A DNA stretch of 64,000 bases from an uncultured Muribaculaceae bacterium. GTDB lineage: Bacteria > Bacteroidota > Bacteroidia > Bacteroidales > Muribaculaceae. A program made the position numbers and the translations under genes. The stretch lies in contig CAJUAF010000002.1 in the NCBI GenBank assembly GCA_910584365.1, positions 248,001 through 312,000 of the forward strand, read 5' to 3'. Below the pieces are notes generated by a model that had not been told where the DNA came from, made no database searches, and saw only the letters and a program-made list of their open reading frames with translations. Shown here piece after piece: positions 51,438 to 60,157 of this stretch; position 1 is the first letter of the stretch; each line of letters starts with the position of its first letter.

Positions 51438-53645
51438 ATGATACAGACAGTTCTCAAACGCGACGGACGCGTTGTCGGCTATAATGAAGAGAAAATCAAG
51501 GCCGCCATCCGAAAGGCCATGCTTCAGACTCCCCTGGGAGAAGATGAATCGCTGATTCACAAAATCACCGACCGCATCGGTATCTCCGGCAAGGAACAGA
51601 TGACCGTAGAGGAGATTCAGGACCGCGTGGAACTGGAGCTGATGAAATCCCCCCGCAAGGAGGTCGCCAAGCGCTATATCGCATACCGCGACCAGCGCAG
51701 TATAGCGCGAAGAGCAAAGACACGCGACATTTTCCTGGAAATCATCGAAGCCAAGAACAATGACATCACCCGCGAGAACGCCAATATGAACACGGACTCT
51801 CCCGCGGGTATGATGATGAAGTTCGCCTCCGAGACTACTAAGCCGTTTGTAGATGACTATCTGCTCACCCCGGAAGCGCGTCAGGCAGTGAAGGACGGCT
51901 ATCTGCACATCCACGACAAGGACTACTACCCCACCAAGTCTCTCACCTGCGTACAGCACCCCCTGAACAATATTCTCCAGTACGGATTCATCGCCGGTCA
52001 CGGCGAATCCCGGCCCGCCAAGAGAATAGAGACAGCGAGCGTGATTGCCTGCATCTCCCTGGAGACAGCTCAGAACGAAATGCACGGCGGACAGGCCATC
52101 CCTGCCTTTGACTTCTATCTCGCACCATTTGTGCGCTCTTCCTATATCGAGGAACTGAAAAAGGTTGAGGACATTACCGGCGAAAATCTTTCGGAATACT
52201 ATAATGCACCCCTGAAGGATTACCTCAAACGGCCTCTTGACGGCCTGAAGGGAACCGAACGCTGGCTTCAGCACGCAATGAACTGCACCGTCAGCCGTGT
52301 CCATCAGTCGATGGAGGCGTTTATCCACAATATGAATACCATCCATTCCCGCGGAGGTAACCAAGTGGTCTTCTCATCCATCAATTACGGCACGGACACT
52401 TCCGCCGAAGGTCGCTGCGTCATCCGCGAACTGCTCGCCTCCACTTACGAGGGGGTAGGTAACGGTGCCACCGCAATTTTCCCTATACAGATCTGGAAAA
52501 AGAAGCGCGGGGTCAACTATGAACCGGGAGACCCCAACTATGACCTCTATCATGAGGCCTGCAAAGTGACCGCGCGCCGCTTCTTCCCGAACTTCGTCAA
52601 CCTGGACGCCACTTTCAACTTTCATGAGAAATGGACTCCCGATGACCCTCAGCGCTATCTTTATGAGGTTGCGACGATGGGATGCCGCACACGTGTGTTC
52701 GAGAACCGCTACGGAGAAAAGACTTCGGTCGGCCGCGGCAATATCAGCTTCTCGACGATCAATATCGTCAGGATAGCGATTGAGTGTATGGCTATCCGCG
52801 ACACCCAGGAGCGCATAGAGCGGTTCTTCAAAAAACTGGATGAAGTCCTCGAGATCACGGCCCGACAGCTCAACGACCGTTACAACTTCCAGAAGACAGC
52901 CCTGGCAAAGCAGTTCCCACTGCTGATGACGCGCCTGTGGAACGGTGCAGACAAGCTGGACCGTTCCGGCACCATCGAGCCGGTCATCAATCAGGGTACC
53001 CTGGGAATAGGATTCATCGGCCTGGCGGAATGTCTTGTAGCACTTACCGGAAAACATCACGGAGAATCGGAGGAATCCCAGAAACTCGGTCTGCGCATCG
53101 TCTCCCACATGAGGTCCCGCGCCAATGAATTCTCCGAGACATATAGCCATAATTTCTCGATACTTGCCACCCCCGCCGAAGGTCTCTCCGGCAAGTTTAC
53201 GGCGAAGGACCGCAAGAGCTTCGGTATTCTCCCCGGAATCACCGATAAAATCTATTATACGAACTCGAATCATGTCCCGGTGTATTACCACTGCTCTCCC
53301 CGCCACAAGGCCAAAGTGGAAGGGCCTTACCATGAACTGACCCGCGGCGGCCATATCTTCTATGTGGAAATAGACGGCGACGCCACCCACAATCCCAAGG
53401 CGATCGCTGACATCGTCGACCTTATGGATAAAAACAATATCGGATATTGTTCGGTGAACCATAACCGTAACCGCTGCATGGAGTGTGGATACGAAGACGC
53501 GCAGGAACATCTCGAGACGTGCCCCAGATGCGGCAGCCGCAATATCGATAAGCTGCAACGCATAACCGGTTATCTTGTCGGGACCACCGACCGCTGGAAT
53601 TCGGCGAAACTGGCCGAACTCAAAGACCGCGTTGTCCATAAATGA
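51438..53645 (+). CDS. nrdD: Anaerobic ribonucleoside-triphosphate reductase
   Basis: 735 residues. An N-terminal ATP-cone (VLKRDGRVVGYNEEKIKAAIRKAM) for allosteric control, the barrel with HIHDKDYYPTKSLTCVQHPL, the zinc site CMECGYEDAQEHLETCPRCGS and the C-terminal glycyl-radical segment RITGYLVGTTDRWNSAKLAELKDRV. It reduces NTPs to dNTPs without oxygen, with formate or another reductant. nrdG follows after 36 bases. The promoter region holds a terminator overlap and two palindromes. Confidence 0.97.
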   Translation: MIQTVLKRDGRVVGYNEEKIKAAIRKAMLQTPLGEDESLIHKITDRIGISGKEQMTVEEIQDRVELELMKSPRKEVAKRYIAYRDQRSIARRAKTRDIFLEIIEAKNNDITRENANMNTDSPAGMMMKFASETTKPFVDDYLLTPEARQAVKDGYLHIHDKDYYPTKSLTCVQHPLNNILQYGFIAGHGESRPAKRIETASVIACISLETAQNEMHGGQAIPAFDFYLAPFVRSSYIEELKKVEDITGENLSEYYNAPLKDYLKRPLDGLKGTERWLQHAMNCTVSRVHQSMEAFIHNMNTIHSRGGNQVVFSSINYGTDTSAEGRCVIRELLASTYEGVGNGATAIFPIQIWKKKRGVNYEPGDPNYDLYHEACKVTARRFFPNFVNLDATFNFHEKWTPDDPQRYLYEVATMGCRTRVFENRYGEKTSVGRGNISFSTINIVRIAIECMAIRDTQERIERFFKKLDEVLEITARQLNDRYNFQKTALAKQFPLLMTRLWNGADKLDRSGTIEPVINQGTLGIGFIGLAECLVALTGKHHGESEESQKLGLRIVSHMRSRANEFSETYSHNFSILATPAEGLSGKFTAKDRKSFGILPGITDKIYYTNSNHVPVYYHCSPRHKAKVEGPYHELTRGGHIFYVEIDGDATHNPKAIADIVDLMDKNNIGYCSVNHNRNRCMECGYEDAQEHLETCPRCGSRNIDKLQRITGYLVGTTDRWNSAKLAELKDRVVHK

Positions 53646-53681
53646 ATGCCGGTTCATCTGCCCCATATTCGCTGTTGAAAT

Positions 53682-54182
53682 ATGTCTGAAAACCCTGTTC
53701 TCAGAGTGCTGGATATTGTCCCGGGTACGTCGGTAGACGGCCCGGGACTCCGTACATCCATCTATTTCGCCGGTTGCGCCCATCGCTGTCCGGGATGCCA
53801 TAATCCCGAATCATGGGACTTTTCCGGAGGCTATCCTATGACGGTCGGAGAGATTCTGGAGGAAGTGGAGAAAAACGGCTTCGACGTCACGTTTTCCGGA
53901 GGCGATCCGATGTATCAGGCTGAAGGGCTGCTTCCGCTGGCCAGGGAAATCCACCGGCGCGGATACAGCCTGTGGTGTTATACCGGCTTCATGTTTGAGG
54001 ATATTTTTTTATCTCCTGACAAATCACAGCTGCTCCCCTTCATTGATGTTATTGTCGATGGGCCGTTCATAGAGTCAAAACGCAGTCTGTCATTGCTTTT
54101 CCGCGGCTCATCCAATCAGCGCCCGATTGATGTGCGCCGTTCCTCACCTGGTAAGATCGTTCTTTGGGAACCGGATTTTTGA
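53682..54182 (+). CDS. nrdG: Anaerobic ribonucleotide reductase activating protein
   Basis: 166 residues. Radical SAM motif C32-x3-C36-x2-C39 in FAGCAHRCPGCHNPESWDF, FSGGDPMYQ as the SAM-binding motif. It makes the glycyl radical in NrdD using SAM. The end (RGSSNQRPIDVRRSSPGKIVLWEPDF) is family-typical. It lies directly after nrdD in the same operon. Confidence 0.96.
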   Translation: MSENPVLRVLDIVPGTSVDGPGLRTSIYFAGCAHRCPGCHNPESWDFSGGYPMTVGEILEEVEKNGFDVTFSGGDPMYQAEGLLPLAREIHRRGYSLWCYTGFMFEDIFLSPDKSQLLPFIDVIVDGPFIESKRSLSLLFRGSSNQRPIDVRRSSPGKIVLWEPDF

Positions 54183-54287
54183 CCGATTCCGAAACCTGGC
54201 TGAACCATTTCCCCGGAGATATTGTTTAAAAGTTGTTTAACATTCTGAACAAACAACAAATTTATCACCGATAAAAACTCTAAGGAA

Positions 54288-54812
54288 ATGAAAAAGTATC
54301 TTTTAGTGCTTGTCGTAATTATCGCGACTGCCCTCTCCTCCCAGGCCCAGAAAGCCGAACTCTATTTCGGTTATGGCGGTTACACTCAGATGGACGCCAC
54401 CAATATGCACGATGACTGGCATGGCGTCAACACGGCCTGGGGTGCCGTAACGATGGGCGTCAACTTCAACGTAGCCCGCAAGTTCTGGCTCGGTCCGAGC
54501 TACACCATCTCCAGCTGTACCACCAAAGGGGGACCCGATCACTCTTCGATTCTCTATAACGCGGTAATGCTCAATGGCCGCTATCAGTACTGGAACAACA
54601 GCGTAGTCCGCCTGTATGCCCATGTCGGTCTCGGTGTGGAAATTTCCCACATGATGCCTAAGCACGGCGACTCCTACAACAAGGCTTATTTCGCATATCA
54701 GTTCACTCCGCTGGGAGCTGAGGCAGCCATCGGCCGCAACGTAAGCCTGTTCGGCGAACTTGGTTTCGGTGCGCAGGGTCTTCTCCAGGTAGGTTTCCGC
54801 TTCGGTCTCTGA
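54288..54812 (+). CDS. Small outer-membrane beta-barrel protein
   Basis: 174 residues. Signal peptide MKKYLLVLVVIIATALSSQAQ. The mature part alternates in short amphipathic strands (ELYFGYGGYTQM, WGAVTMGVNFNVARKFWLGPSYTISS, LMLNGRYQYW-like segment, VRLYAHVGLGVEISHMM, FGAQGLLQVGFRFGL) and ends in a strand with a C-terminal aromatic two residues from the end (FRFGL), as outer-membrane proteins do. It resembles the OmpA/OprF-like 8-stranded barrels. No known family name is certain. A perfect 24-bp terminator stem follows at 54857-54914. Confidence 0.75.
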   Translation: MKKYLLVLVVIIATALSSQAQKAELYFGYGGYTQMDATNMHDDWHGVNTAWGAVTMGVNFNVARKFWLGPSYTISSCTTKGGPDHSSILYNAVMLNGRYQYWNNSVVRLYAHVGLGVEISHMMPKHGDSYNKAYFAYQFTPLGAEAAIGRNVSLFGELGFGAQGLLQVGFRFGL

Positions 54813-54856
54813 TTCCTTTATTCCTGAACCTTACATACATCCGGTTAGATATCGGC

Positions 54857-54914
54857 AAAAACATTTATGGCTTACATCGGCGATTCAACACCGATGTAAG
54901 CCATAAATGTTTTT
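54857..54914. terminator. Bidirectional terminator, 24-bp perfect stem
   Basis: AAAAACATTTATGGCTTACA... (54857-54880) pairs without error with 54891-54914; loop of 10. A-run and T-run at the two ends serve both the outer-membrane protein gene and convergent proS. Confidence 0.92.
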
Positions 54915-54983
54915 GGAGGGAGTGGCAGAATCCAGTGTGTTCCGGAACTTCGTCCTGCTTTTGTCCCTGCAGCCGTCAGGGAA

Positions 54984-56465
54984 TCAATAGTTGCGGGCGA
55001 TAATCACACGCTGGGCCGACGGTTTGCCGGTTACCATACACTTGCCGGGAGTTTTGTCTCCGTCCAGGGGAATGCAGCGGATTGTGGCTTTTGTCTCTTC
55101 CTTGATTTTCTCTTCGGTTTCGGGCGTACCGTCCCAATGGCAGAGCAGGAAACCGCCTTTTTCGATTTCTTTCTTGAATTCTTCGTAGGAGTTTACTTCG
55201 CGGGTCATCTCCTGACGGTGGCGCAGGGCCTTGTCGAAGATGTTCTGCTGGATTTCCTCGAGAAGATTCTGGATGAAACGGGCGATTCCTTCGATAGGCT
55301 CGACCTGCTTTTCGAGTGTGTCGCGGCGCATGAGTTCCACGGTGCCGTTCTCGATGTCGCGGGCACCGATCGCCAGACGGACAGGAACCCCCTTGAGTTC
55401 GTAGTCGGCGAACTTGAAGCCGGGACGGCGGTTTTCGGCATCGTCATATTTGACACGGATTCCGAGTCCGCGCAGCTCGTCGATAATCGGATTGACCTTC
55501 TCGGTGATTGCGGCCAGCTGTTCCGAATTCTTGTAGATGGGCACGATTACGACGTGGATAGGCGCGATATGTGGAGGAAGCACCAGGCCGTTGTCATCCG
55601 AATGACACATTATCATAGCGCCCATAAGACGGGTGGAAACGCCCCAGGAGGTAGCCCATACATATTCGGGCTGGTTTTCCTTGTTGACGAATGTTACGTC
55701 GAAAGCCTTCGCAAAGTTCTGACCCAGGAAGTGGCTGGTACCGGACTGAAGGGCTTTTCCGTCCTGCATCATCGCCTCGATAGTATAGGTGTCGACAGCT
55801 CCGGCAAAGCGTTCGTTGGCGCTCTTCACACCGGTAATAACGGGAATACCGAGATTCTTTTCGGCAAACTGGCGGTAAACCTCGATCATCTCCTTAGTCT
55901 TCGCCTCGGCTTCCTCGCGGGTGGCATGGGCCGTATGGCCTTCCTGCCAGAGGAATTCGCTTGTGCGGAGGAACATACGGGTACGCATCTCCCAGCGCAT
56001 CACGTTGGCCCACTGGTTGCAGAGGATAGGCAGGTCGCGATAGGAAGTGATCCAGTTACGGTAGGTGTTCCAGATGATAGTCTCGGATGTGGGACGGATA
56101 ATCAGCTCCTCCTCGAGCTTGGCTTCGGGATCGACCACAACTCCTTTACCGTCAGGATCGTTCTTAAGACGGTAATGGGTTACAACGGCGCACTCTTTTG
56201 CAAACCCTTCCACGTGTTCGGCCTCCTTGCAAAGGAATGACTTCGGAATAAGCAACGGGAAATAAGCGTTCTGAACTCCGGTAGCCTTGAACATTTCGTC
56301 AAGGGTATGTTGCATACGCTCCCAGATGGCATAGCCATAGGGCTTTATAATCATGCAGCCGCGCACGGGCGACTGCTCGGCCAAATCGGCCTTGATTACC
56401 AAATCATTGTACCATTGCGAGTAATTGTCTGCCCGCTTGGTGAGGTCTTTAAGTTCTTTTGCCAT
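54984..56465 (-). CDS. proS: Prolyl-tRNA synthetase, archaeal/eukaryotic type
   Basis: 493 residues from the ATG at 56465 (MAKELKDLTKRADNYSQWYNDLVIKADLAEQ). The ATG at 56498 would add 11 residues and lies over the promoter. Class II motifs: PYGYAIWERMQ (motif 1 region), RPTSETIIWNTYRNWITSYRDLPILCNQWANVMRWE (motif 2), RLAIGARDIENGTVELMRRD and the C-terminal domain VSSLIFSS-free short form. There is no bacterial insertion domain; the length matches ProS type 3. It attaches Pro to tRNA-Pro. Minus-strand TAACTTTG box at 56496-56503. Confidence 0.95.
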   Translation of the reverse strand: MAKELKDLTKRADNYSQWYNDLVIKADLAEQSPVRGCMIIKPYGYAIWERMQHTLDEMFKATGVQNAYFPLLIPKSFLCKEAEHVEGFAKECAVVTHYRLKNDPDGKGVVVDPEAKLEEELIIRPTSETIIWNTYRNWITSYRDLPILCNQWANVMRWEMRTRMFLRTSEFLWQEGHTAHATREEAEAKTKEMIEVYRQFAEKNLGIPVITGVKSANERFAGAVDTYTIEAMMQDGKALQSGTSHFLGQNFAKAFDVTFVNKENQPEYVWATSWGVSTRLMGAMIMCHSDDNGLVLPPHIAPIHVVIVPIYKNSEQLAAITEKVNPIIDELRGLGIRVKYDDAENRRPGFKFADYELKGVPVRLAIGARDIENGTVELMRRDTLEKQVEPIEGIARFIQNLLEEIQQNIFDKALRHRQEMTREVNSYEEFKKEIEKGGFLLCHWDGTPETEEKIKEETKATIRCIPLDGDKTPGKCMVTGKPSAQRVIIARNY

Positions 56466-56495
56466 TGCAAAAAATAAAAGGTATAAATTTTTTCG

Positions 56496-56503
56496 CAAAG
56501 TTA
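56496..56503 (-). promoter_or_regulatory. -7 box of proS
   Basis: TAACTTTG on the minus strand; its position argues against the ATG at 56498. Confidence 0.5.
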
Positions 56504-56670
56504 CTAAAAATCCCTCTTTTCCACAAACTCAAACCACCCAATTCCGTTATGCACCTCCAGGAGTAAAACCATCATAAAAATCATCTCAAAAAATATAATT
56601 TATAACCAGCTGAATTTTAATAAAATACGCAATATCTATTAAAATATTTTGAAAAAAGTTGTCGAAAAAT

Positions 56671-56701
56671 TTGGTCAGCTCAAAAAAAGGTCATAACTTT
56701 G
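56671..56701 (+). promoter_or_regulatory. Promoter of tRNA-Gln
   Basis: TTG at 56671-56673 and TAACTTTG at 56694-56701 with 20 bases between, about 60 bases before the tRNA. Confidence 0.65.
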
Positions 56702-56763
56702 CACACGTCAAACGGAAACAACCGCTACTCCAAGAGAGGAAATGACAAACAAAAACAACTGAT

Positions 56764-56834
56764 TGCCTTGTGGTGTAATGGTAGCACGTCGGATTCTGGT
56801 TCCGCCTGCGGGGGTTCGAATCCCTCCAAGGCAA
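56764..56834 (+). tRNA. tRNA-Gln (anticodon CUG)
   Basis: 71 bases. Acceptor stem TGCCTTG/CAAGGCA with discriminator A; D-arm with GTAATGGTAGC; anticodon loop TTCTGGT giving CUG; T-arm GGGGGTTCGAATCCCTC. The first pair U1-A72 and the loop match tRNA-Gln. CCA is not encoded. Confidence 0.92.
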
Positions 56835-56840
56835 CTTCTT

Positions 56841-56879
56841 AAAATTGCAGTTAGCTGATAATCAGTTAGCTGCAATTTT
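56841..56879. terminator. Terminator after tRNA-Gln
   Basis: AAAATTGCAG/CTGCAATTTT with inner TTAGCTGA/TCAGTTAG (two wobble pairs), loop TAA. A-run and T-run allow either direction. Confidence 0.75.
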
Positions 56880-56889
56880 ATTTTGCCAT

Positions 56890-56911
56890 ATTTGCACAAC
56901 ATTTGCACAAC
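56890..56911. repeat. Tandem repeat ATTTGCACAAC x2
   Basis: Two perfect 11-base copies (56890-56900, 56901-56911) directly beside the tRNA terminator. They may be recombinase-binding sites of the attachment region. Confidence 0.5.
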
Positions 56912-57889
56912 AGAATTATAAAATTCCGTTCAAAATTCATCGTCGTTCACCCTCATTCACGACGGCGAAGTGATTTTGCATTTTTTAACAACGCATCATT
57001 CACCCGCGCTGAACAATCGGAGCCATGCCGTGGTTATAGAGATTGTGAAGAAGTTTCAGGCGACCATTCCCGGGCAGAGGCTCGACCGTATAAAGTGGTG
57101 TCTGTAACATAAGCCCAATAGTGCTCGTAAAGAGTGATTTTTAACATTTGACCTCTGTTTAGGGGTCGAAATACTATTGCACAGTCCGAAAAGTGTGCCG
57201 AACTTTGCAACCGAAAATGATGCCGGTGCATCGAGCGCGCGGGAACAGACCCGACTATGTGCTGTAATGAGTTGCACGTTTTACTAACATTTCAGTCCGG
57301 ATGAAAGGCATCCGGGAGCACTATGAAGAACCAAGCCGTATGGTGACGGCCAGAACCGTCAGTCCGCAACAACACGCCCTAAGGAAGCGATGCTCATCGG
57401 ACTTATTTTTCTCAGTCCACGGCTTCTGAGACTTGAAAATACTGATGCTCTGTGTGCGCTATAATGCGTAATGGGAATTGCATTACTTTATGACATACGC
57501 CGGATTTTGTGGATATAGTGGCGGCGTAAAATCAAAAAAGTGATATGATTACTCGAAGTATTTGGCGCAGAAGAATAAGGATAGCACAGAGCGCGGTGAC
57601 CTCAACGTAACATAAAAAGAAAGAGTGCATGTCGCCAATGAGCGACGCACAAGATGCGTATTCGCCCTGTAAAGCGAATAGCCATTGCTGTTGTCTCTTT
57701 TCGAGAGGACGGCATATAGGGCGAGGTACGCGATTTGCTGACCATCAAGGTCGGCAATAATCTTTGTCGGCTTCAATGAAAAGAAAGCCGACAGCCTCCT
57801 TTTTGTCCTTACGGACCGTTGTCACCGCTCAAAATCGCCGGAGATGTGGCAACGTACTATCTTCGGCGTATATCTCATTAAATTCAGAA
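56912..57889. other. Region of about 980 bases without a convincing gene
   Basis: No frame here looks like a protein over any length. Short frames are seen: a 21-codon one from 57545 (MITRSIWRRRIRIAQ...) and a minus-strand frame of 75 residues from a TTG at 57776 (MKPTKIIADLDGQQIAYLALYAVL...), neither with clear support. The stretch may hold regulatory RNA or attachment and transfer sequences of the mobilizable element, or the site of a lost integrase. Confidence 0.4.
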
Positions 57890-58222
57890 ATGCCCGTGAA
57901 TTTATATAATCTTATCAAAGCATCTCTCTCCGACTCCAATTCTCCAAATATCCTTCTCACCGTCTCCCTCGCTGACCTTCATCAGCTTATGGTAGACACA
58001 ATCGACGCTACCCGCGAACGGCTTCTCCCTCTTTTCATGAAGGCATCCGAAGATCGCCTCCTTTCAAAAGAGGAAGTCGCCAAACAGCTCGGTATCGGGT
58101 TGACCTCGGTTTACAATCTGACCAAGAAAGGCAAGCTTACAGCCGTCAAGGTCAACGGAGCCACCCGATACCGTCAAAGTGAGGTGTCGGCAATTATGGA
58201 CACTAAAAATTCCTGCCGATGA
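57890..58222 (+). CDS. Excisionase/MerR-type helix-turn-helix protein
   Basis: 110 residues from the ATG at 57890 (MPVNLYNLIKASLSDSNSPNILL). A longer frame upstream has no protein character. The C-terminal half is a helix-turn-helix of the excisionase family: RLLSKEEVAKQLGIGLTSVYNLTKKGKLTAVKVNGATRYRQSEV. Such small DNA-binding proteins direct excision or regulate mobilizable elements. The stop overlaps the next start (ATGA). Confidence 0.8.
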   Translation: MPVNLYNLIKASLSDSNSPNILLTVSLADLHQLMVDTIDATRERLLPLFMKASEDRLLSKEEVAKQLGIGLTSVYNLTKKGKLTAVKVNGATRYRQSEVSAIMDTKNSCR

Positions 58223-59760
58223 AAAAGGAAACATCATCAGCAAAGACTCCCTCAAAGCCGAAGGGCAATGAGAAAAAAGCGTCTGCCAAAAAGAAAGCAG
58301 ATAGCAATCCCGAGACTCCTGCAACCACAGGAGTGGAAGTGACTTGTCAGACAAGTGAGCAAATAACTAATCATGCGCCTGACCAACTGACCAATCAGTC
58401 AGAACCGTCGGTACCGTCGGACGTCTTGATTGCAGGGACAACAAAACCTCAGACAGCCAGCAACTTCCCGATTGACGCTTTGCCGTCAAGATTACAGGTA
58501 ATCATCAGAGAGGCAAACGTCACTCTCGGTTTTCCTGTGGACTACATGGCTGGAACGATGCTCTCGGCAATGGCGGCGGTTATCGGCAACACCCATCATG
58601 CCGAGGTAATGGCAGGGTGGAAAGAGTATGCCATTCTTTTCGTTGCCCTTGTCGGATGCCCCGGAGTGTGCAAGAGCCATCCGTTGAGCTATGTCATGCA
58701 ACCGCTCATCGACCACGACGCGGAAAAAGCGGCACAGTTTGCCGAGGCGTTGAAACGCTACAATGCCGCGATGGAGTTGCCGCCGAAAGAAAGGATTGCA
58801 AACGGCTACGACCTCAATCCCGTCGAGCCTCGTCGAGTGCGCTTCATGATGCAGGATGTGACCAACGAGGCAGTTCACCGCATATTGTCGGAAAACCGCC
58901 GTGGGCTGATTCTGATGTATGACGAGCTTGCCGGATGGGTCAAGAACTTCAACCGATACAACAACGGCTCCGAATCGGAGTTCTGGATGTCGGTGTTCAA
59001 TCATAAAGTAGCTATGTCCGACCGTAAGGGCAGTCAGAGCGGTGTGTTCATCCGCAATCCGTTCCTATGCGTAATCGGAACCATCCAGCCGAAAGTGCTT
59101 ACCGACCTTGCCACCGGAAACCGCAATGCCAACGGATTTATGGAGCGAATACTCTATGTGTTCCCGTCCGACCAGACAAAGCCCAAATGGAACCGGAGCC
59201 GCCGGATGCCCTCTTTCGACATCGCGGCAGAGTGGCGCGGCATCCTTTCGCGGCTCATCGACATAGTTCCAAAGGTAGACGTGGACGGCGAGATAATATC
59301 GGAGGATGTTCCTTTCTCATCGGACGCTCTCGACCGTCTCTACCAGTGGCAGAACGAGCAGACCGACCGTTGCAACGCTGACGGGAGCGATACCCTAACC
59401 TCCATCGCAAGCAAACTTGAAATCTACGCCATCCGCTTTTCTCTTTTGCTGGCCCTCGCCGACTGGGCGTGTGGCAGTGAGAAGAAAATGATAGATGTGG
59501 ATACGGTGGAGAGGGCGATACGCCTGACGGAGTACTTCCGTTCGACCGCCTCAAAGGTGCAGGGTATCATCAGCGAGGACGCATTGACCGAGTTGCAACT
59601 TGCAGTCCTTTCGGTACTGCCCGACAGTTTCACCACCGCCGAGGGCGTGGCGATCGCCGGGAAATGCGGCATGTCGGAGCGCAGCTTCAAGCGGTTCCTT
59701 CGAGACAGGAAAGGCGTTCTGTTCGCCCATTCCTCCCACGGAAACTACACCAAATTATAA
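58219..59760 (+). CDS. DUF3987 domain protein of a mobilizable element
   Basis: 513 residues. The first 90 are a Lys/Ser/Thr-rich disordered tail. From about residue 95 the DUF3987 domain shows YMAGTMLSAMAAVIGNTHHAEV, a modified Walker A (VGCPGVCKSHPLSYV), a Walker B-like LILMYDELAGWV and the DRKGSQSGVFIRNPFLCVIGTIQP sensor segment, then a winged helix near the end (FTTAEGVAIAGKCGMSERSFKRFLRDRKGV). Members are found in Bacteroidetes mobile elements and are thought to act with replication or transfer. The Gly-x-Pro-Gly-x-x-Lys-Ser form suggests ATP binding. Confidence 0.85.
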   Translation: MKKETSSAKTPSKPKGNEKKASAKKKADSNPETPATTGVEVTCQTSEQITNHAPDQLTNQSEPSVPSDVLIAGTTKPQTASNFPIDALPSRLQVIIREANVTLGFPVDYMAGTMLSAMAAVIGNTHHAEVMAGWKEYAILFVALVGCPGVCKSHPLSYVMQPLIDHDAEKAAQFAEALKRYNAAMELPPKERIANGYDLNPVEPRRVRFMMQDVTNEAVHRILSENRRGLILMYDELAGWVKNFNRYNNGSESEFWMSVFNHKVAMSDRKGSQSGVFIRNPFLCVIGTIQPKVLTDLATGNRNANGFMERILYVFPSDQTKPKWNRSRRMPSFDIAAEWRGILSRLIDIVPKVDVDGEIISEDVPFSSDALDRLYQWQNEQTDRCNADGSDTLTSIASKLEIYAIRFSLLLALADWACGSEKKMIDVDTVERAIRLTEYFRSTASKVQGIISEDALTELQLAVLSVLPDSFTTAEGVAIAGKCGMSERSFKRFLRDRKGVLFAHSSHGNYTKL

Positions 59761-59767
59761 ACATTCA

Positions 59768-59851
59768 CCCTTGGCATTATTGTCACTTTGGCATTTCTGA
59801 CGGAGATGCCGACGCATACTGTCTGTGCCAAAATGACGAAAGTGCCAAGGG
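59768..59851 (+). other. Long two-stage hairpin after the DUF3987 gene
   Basis: CCCTTGGCA/TGCCAAGGG (59768-59776 with 59843-59851), a symmetrical 5x5 internal loop, then GTCACTTTGGCA/TGCCAAAATGAC (59782-59793 with 59826-59837, one mismatch) and a 32-base loop. No T-run. Possibly a transfer or replication signal, or a message-end structure. Confidence 0.45.
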
Positions 59852-60068
59852 GTAAATCTCAAACTGAAGTCCCGTGAAACATTGCTTTTTCATTGAAAAA
59901 AACATTGCATTCAGTGCTGTGTTTATAGCGGTGCATCATTGCTATGGCAGTGCAGTACCATCCGTGCAGTGGCGGCACGGAAATTACGCCATCCGGAAAT
60001 TCCTTAGCTCATTAGGGAATTTTTCGAGCCGCATGGTCTGCGACCACGCTAAAAATATCCCTACTGAG

Positions 60069-60120
60069 CCCAAGGGGTTGCCCCCTTGGAGAACCCCGCA
60101 ACGGCTTTACAAGAAGCCGT
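60069..60120 (+). other. oriT-like region upstream of the relaxase
   Basis: Two hairpins in tandem, CCAAGGGG-TTGC-CCCCTTGG (60070-60089) and ACGGCTT-TACAAG-AAGCCGT (60101-60120), lie 37 bases before the relaxase ATG, the usual place for an origin of transfer of Bacteroidetes mobilizable elements. A nick site cannot be assigned. The surrounding 59852-60157 holds no gene. Confidence 0.5.
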
Positions 60121-60157
60121 ACACTGCGATTGTTCCACGACAGAAACACGCCTGCCT

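Noticed and set aside
41021..56834. Functional link of MnmA with the tRNA-Gln in this window
   Set aside because: The anticodon is CUG, and MnmA modifies U34 tRNAs, so this tRNA is not its substrate.
56903..57112. 69-residue forward frame next to the tRNA as an integrase remnant
   Set aside because: No catalytic Arg, His or Tyr motif of tyrosine recombinases could be seen.
57549..57776. 75-residue minus-strand frame starting at a TTG
   Set aside because: No ATG, no domain, and it lies in a region with several equally short frames; support is insufficient.
59874..60157. 95-residue frame upstream of the relaxase as a mobilization accessory protein
   Set aside because: It runs through both oriT-like hairpins and shows no ribbon-helix-helix or other DNA-binding pattern.
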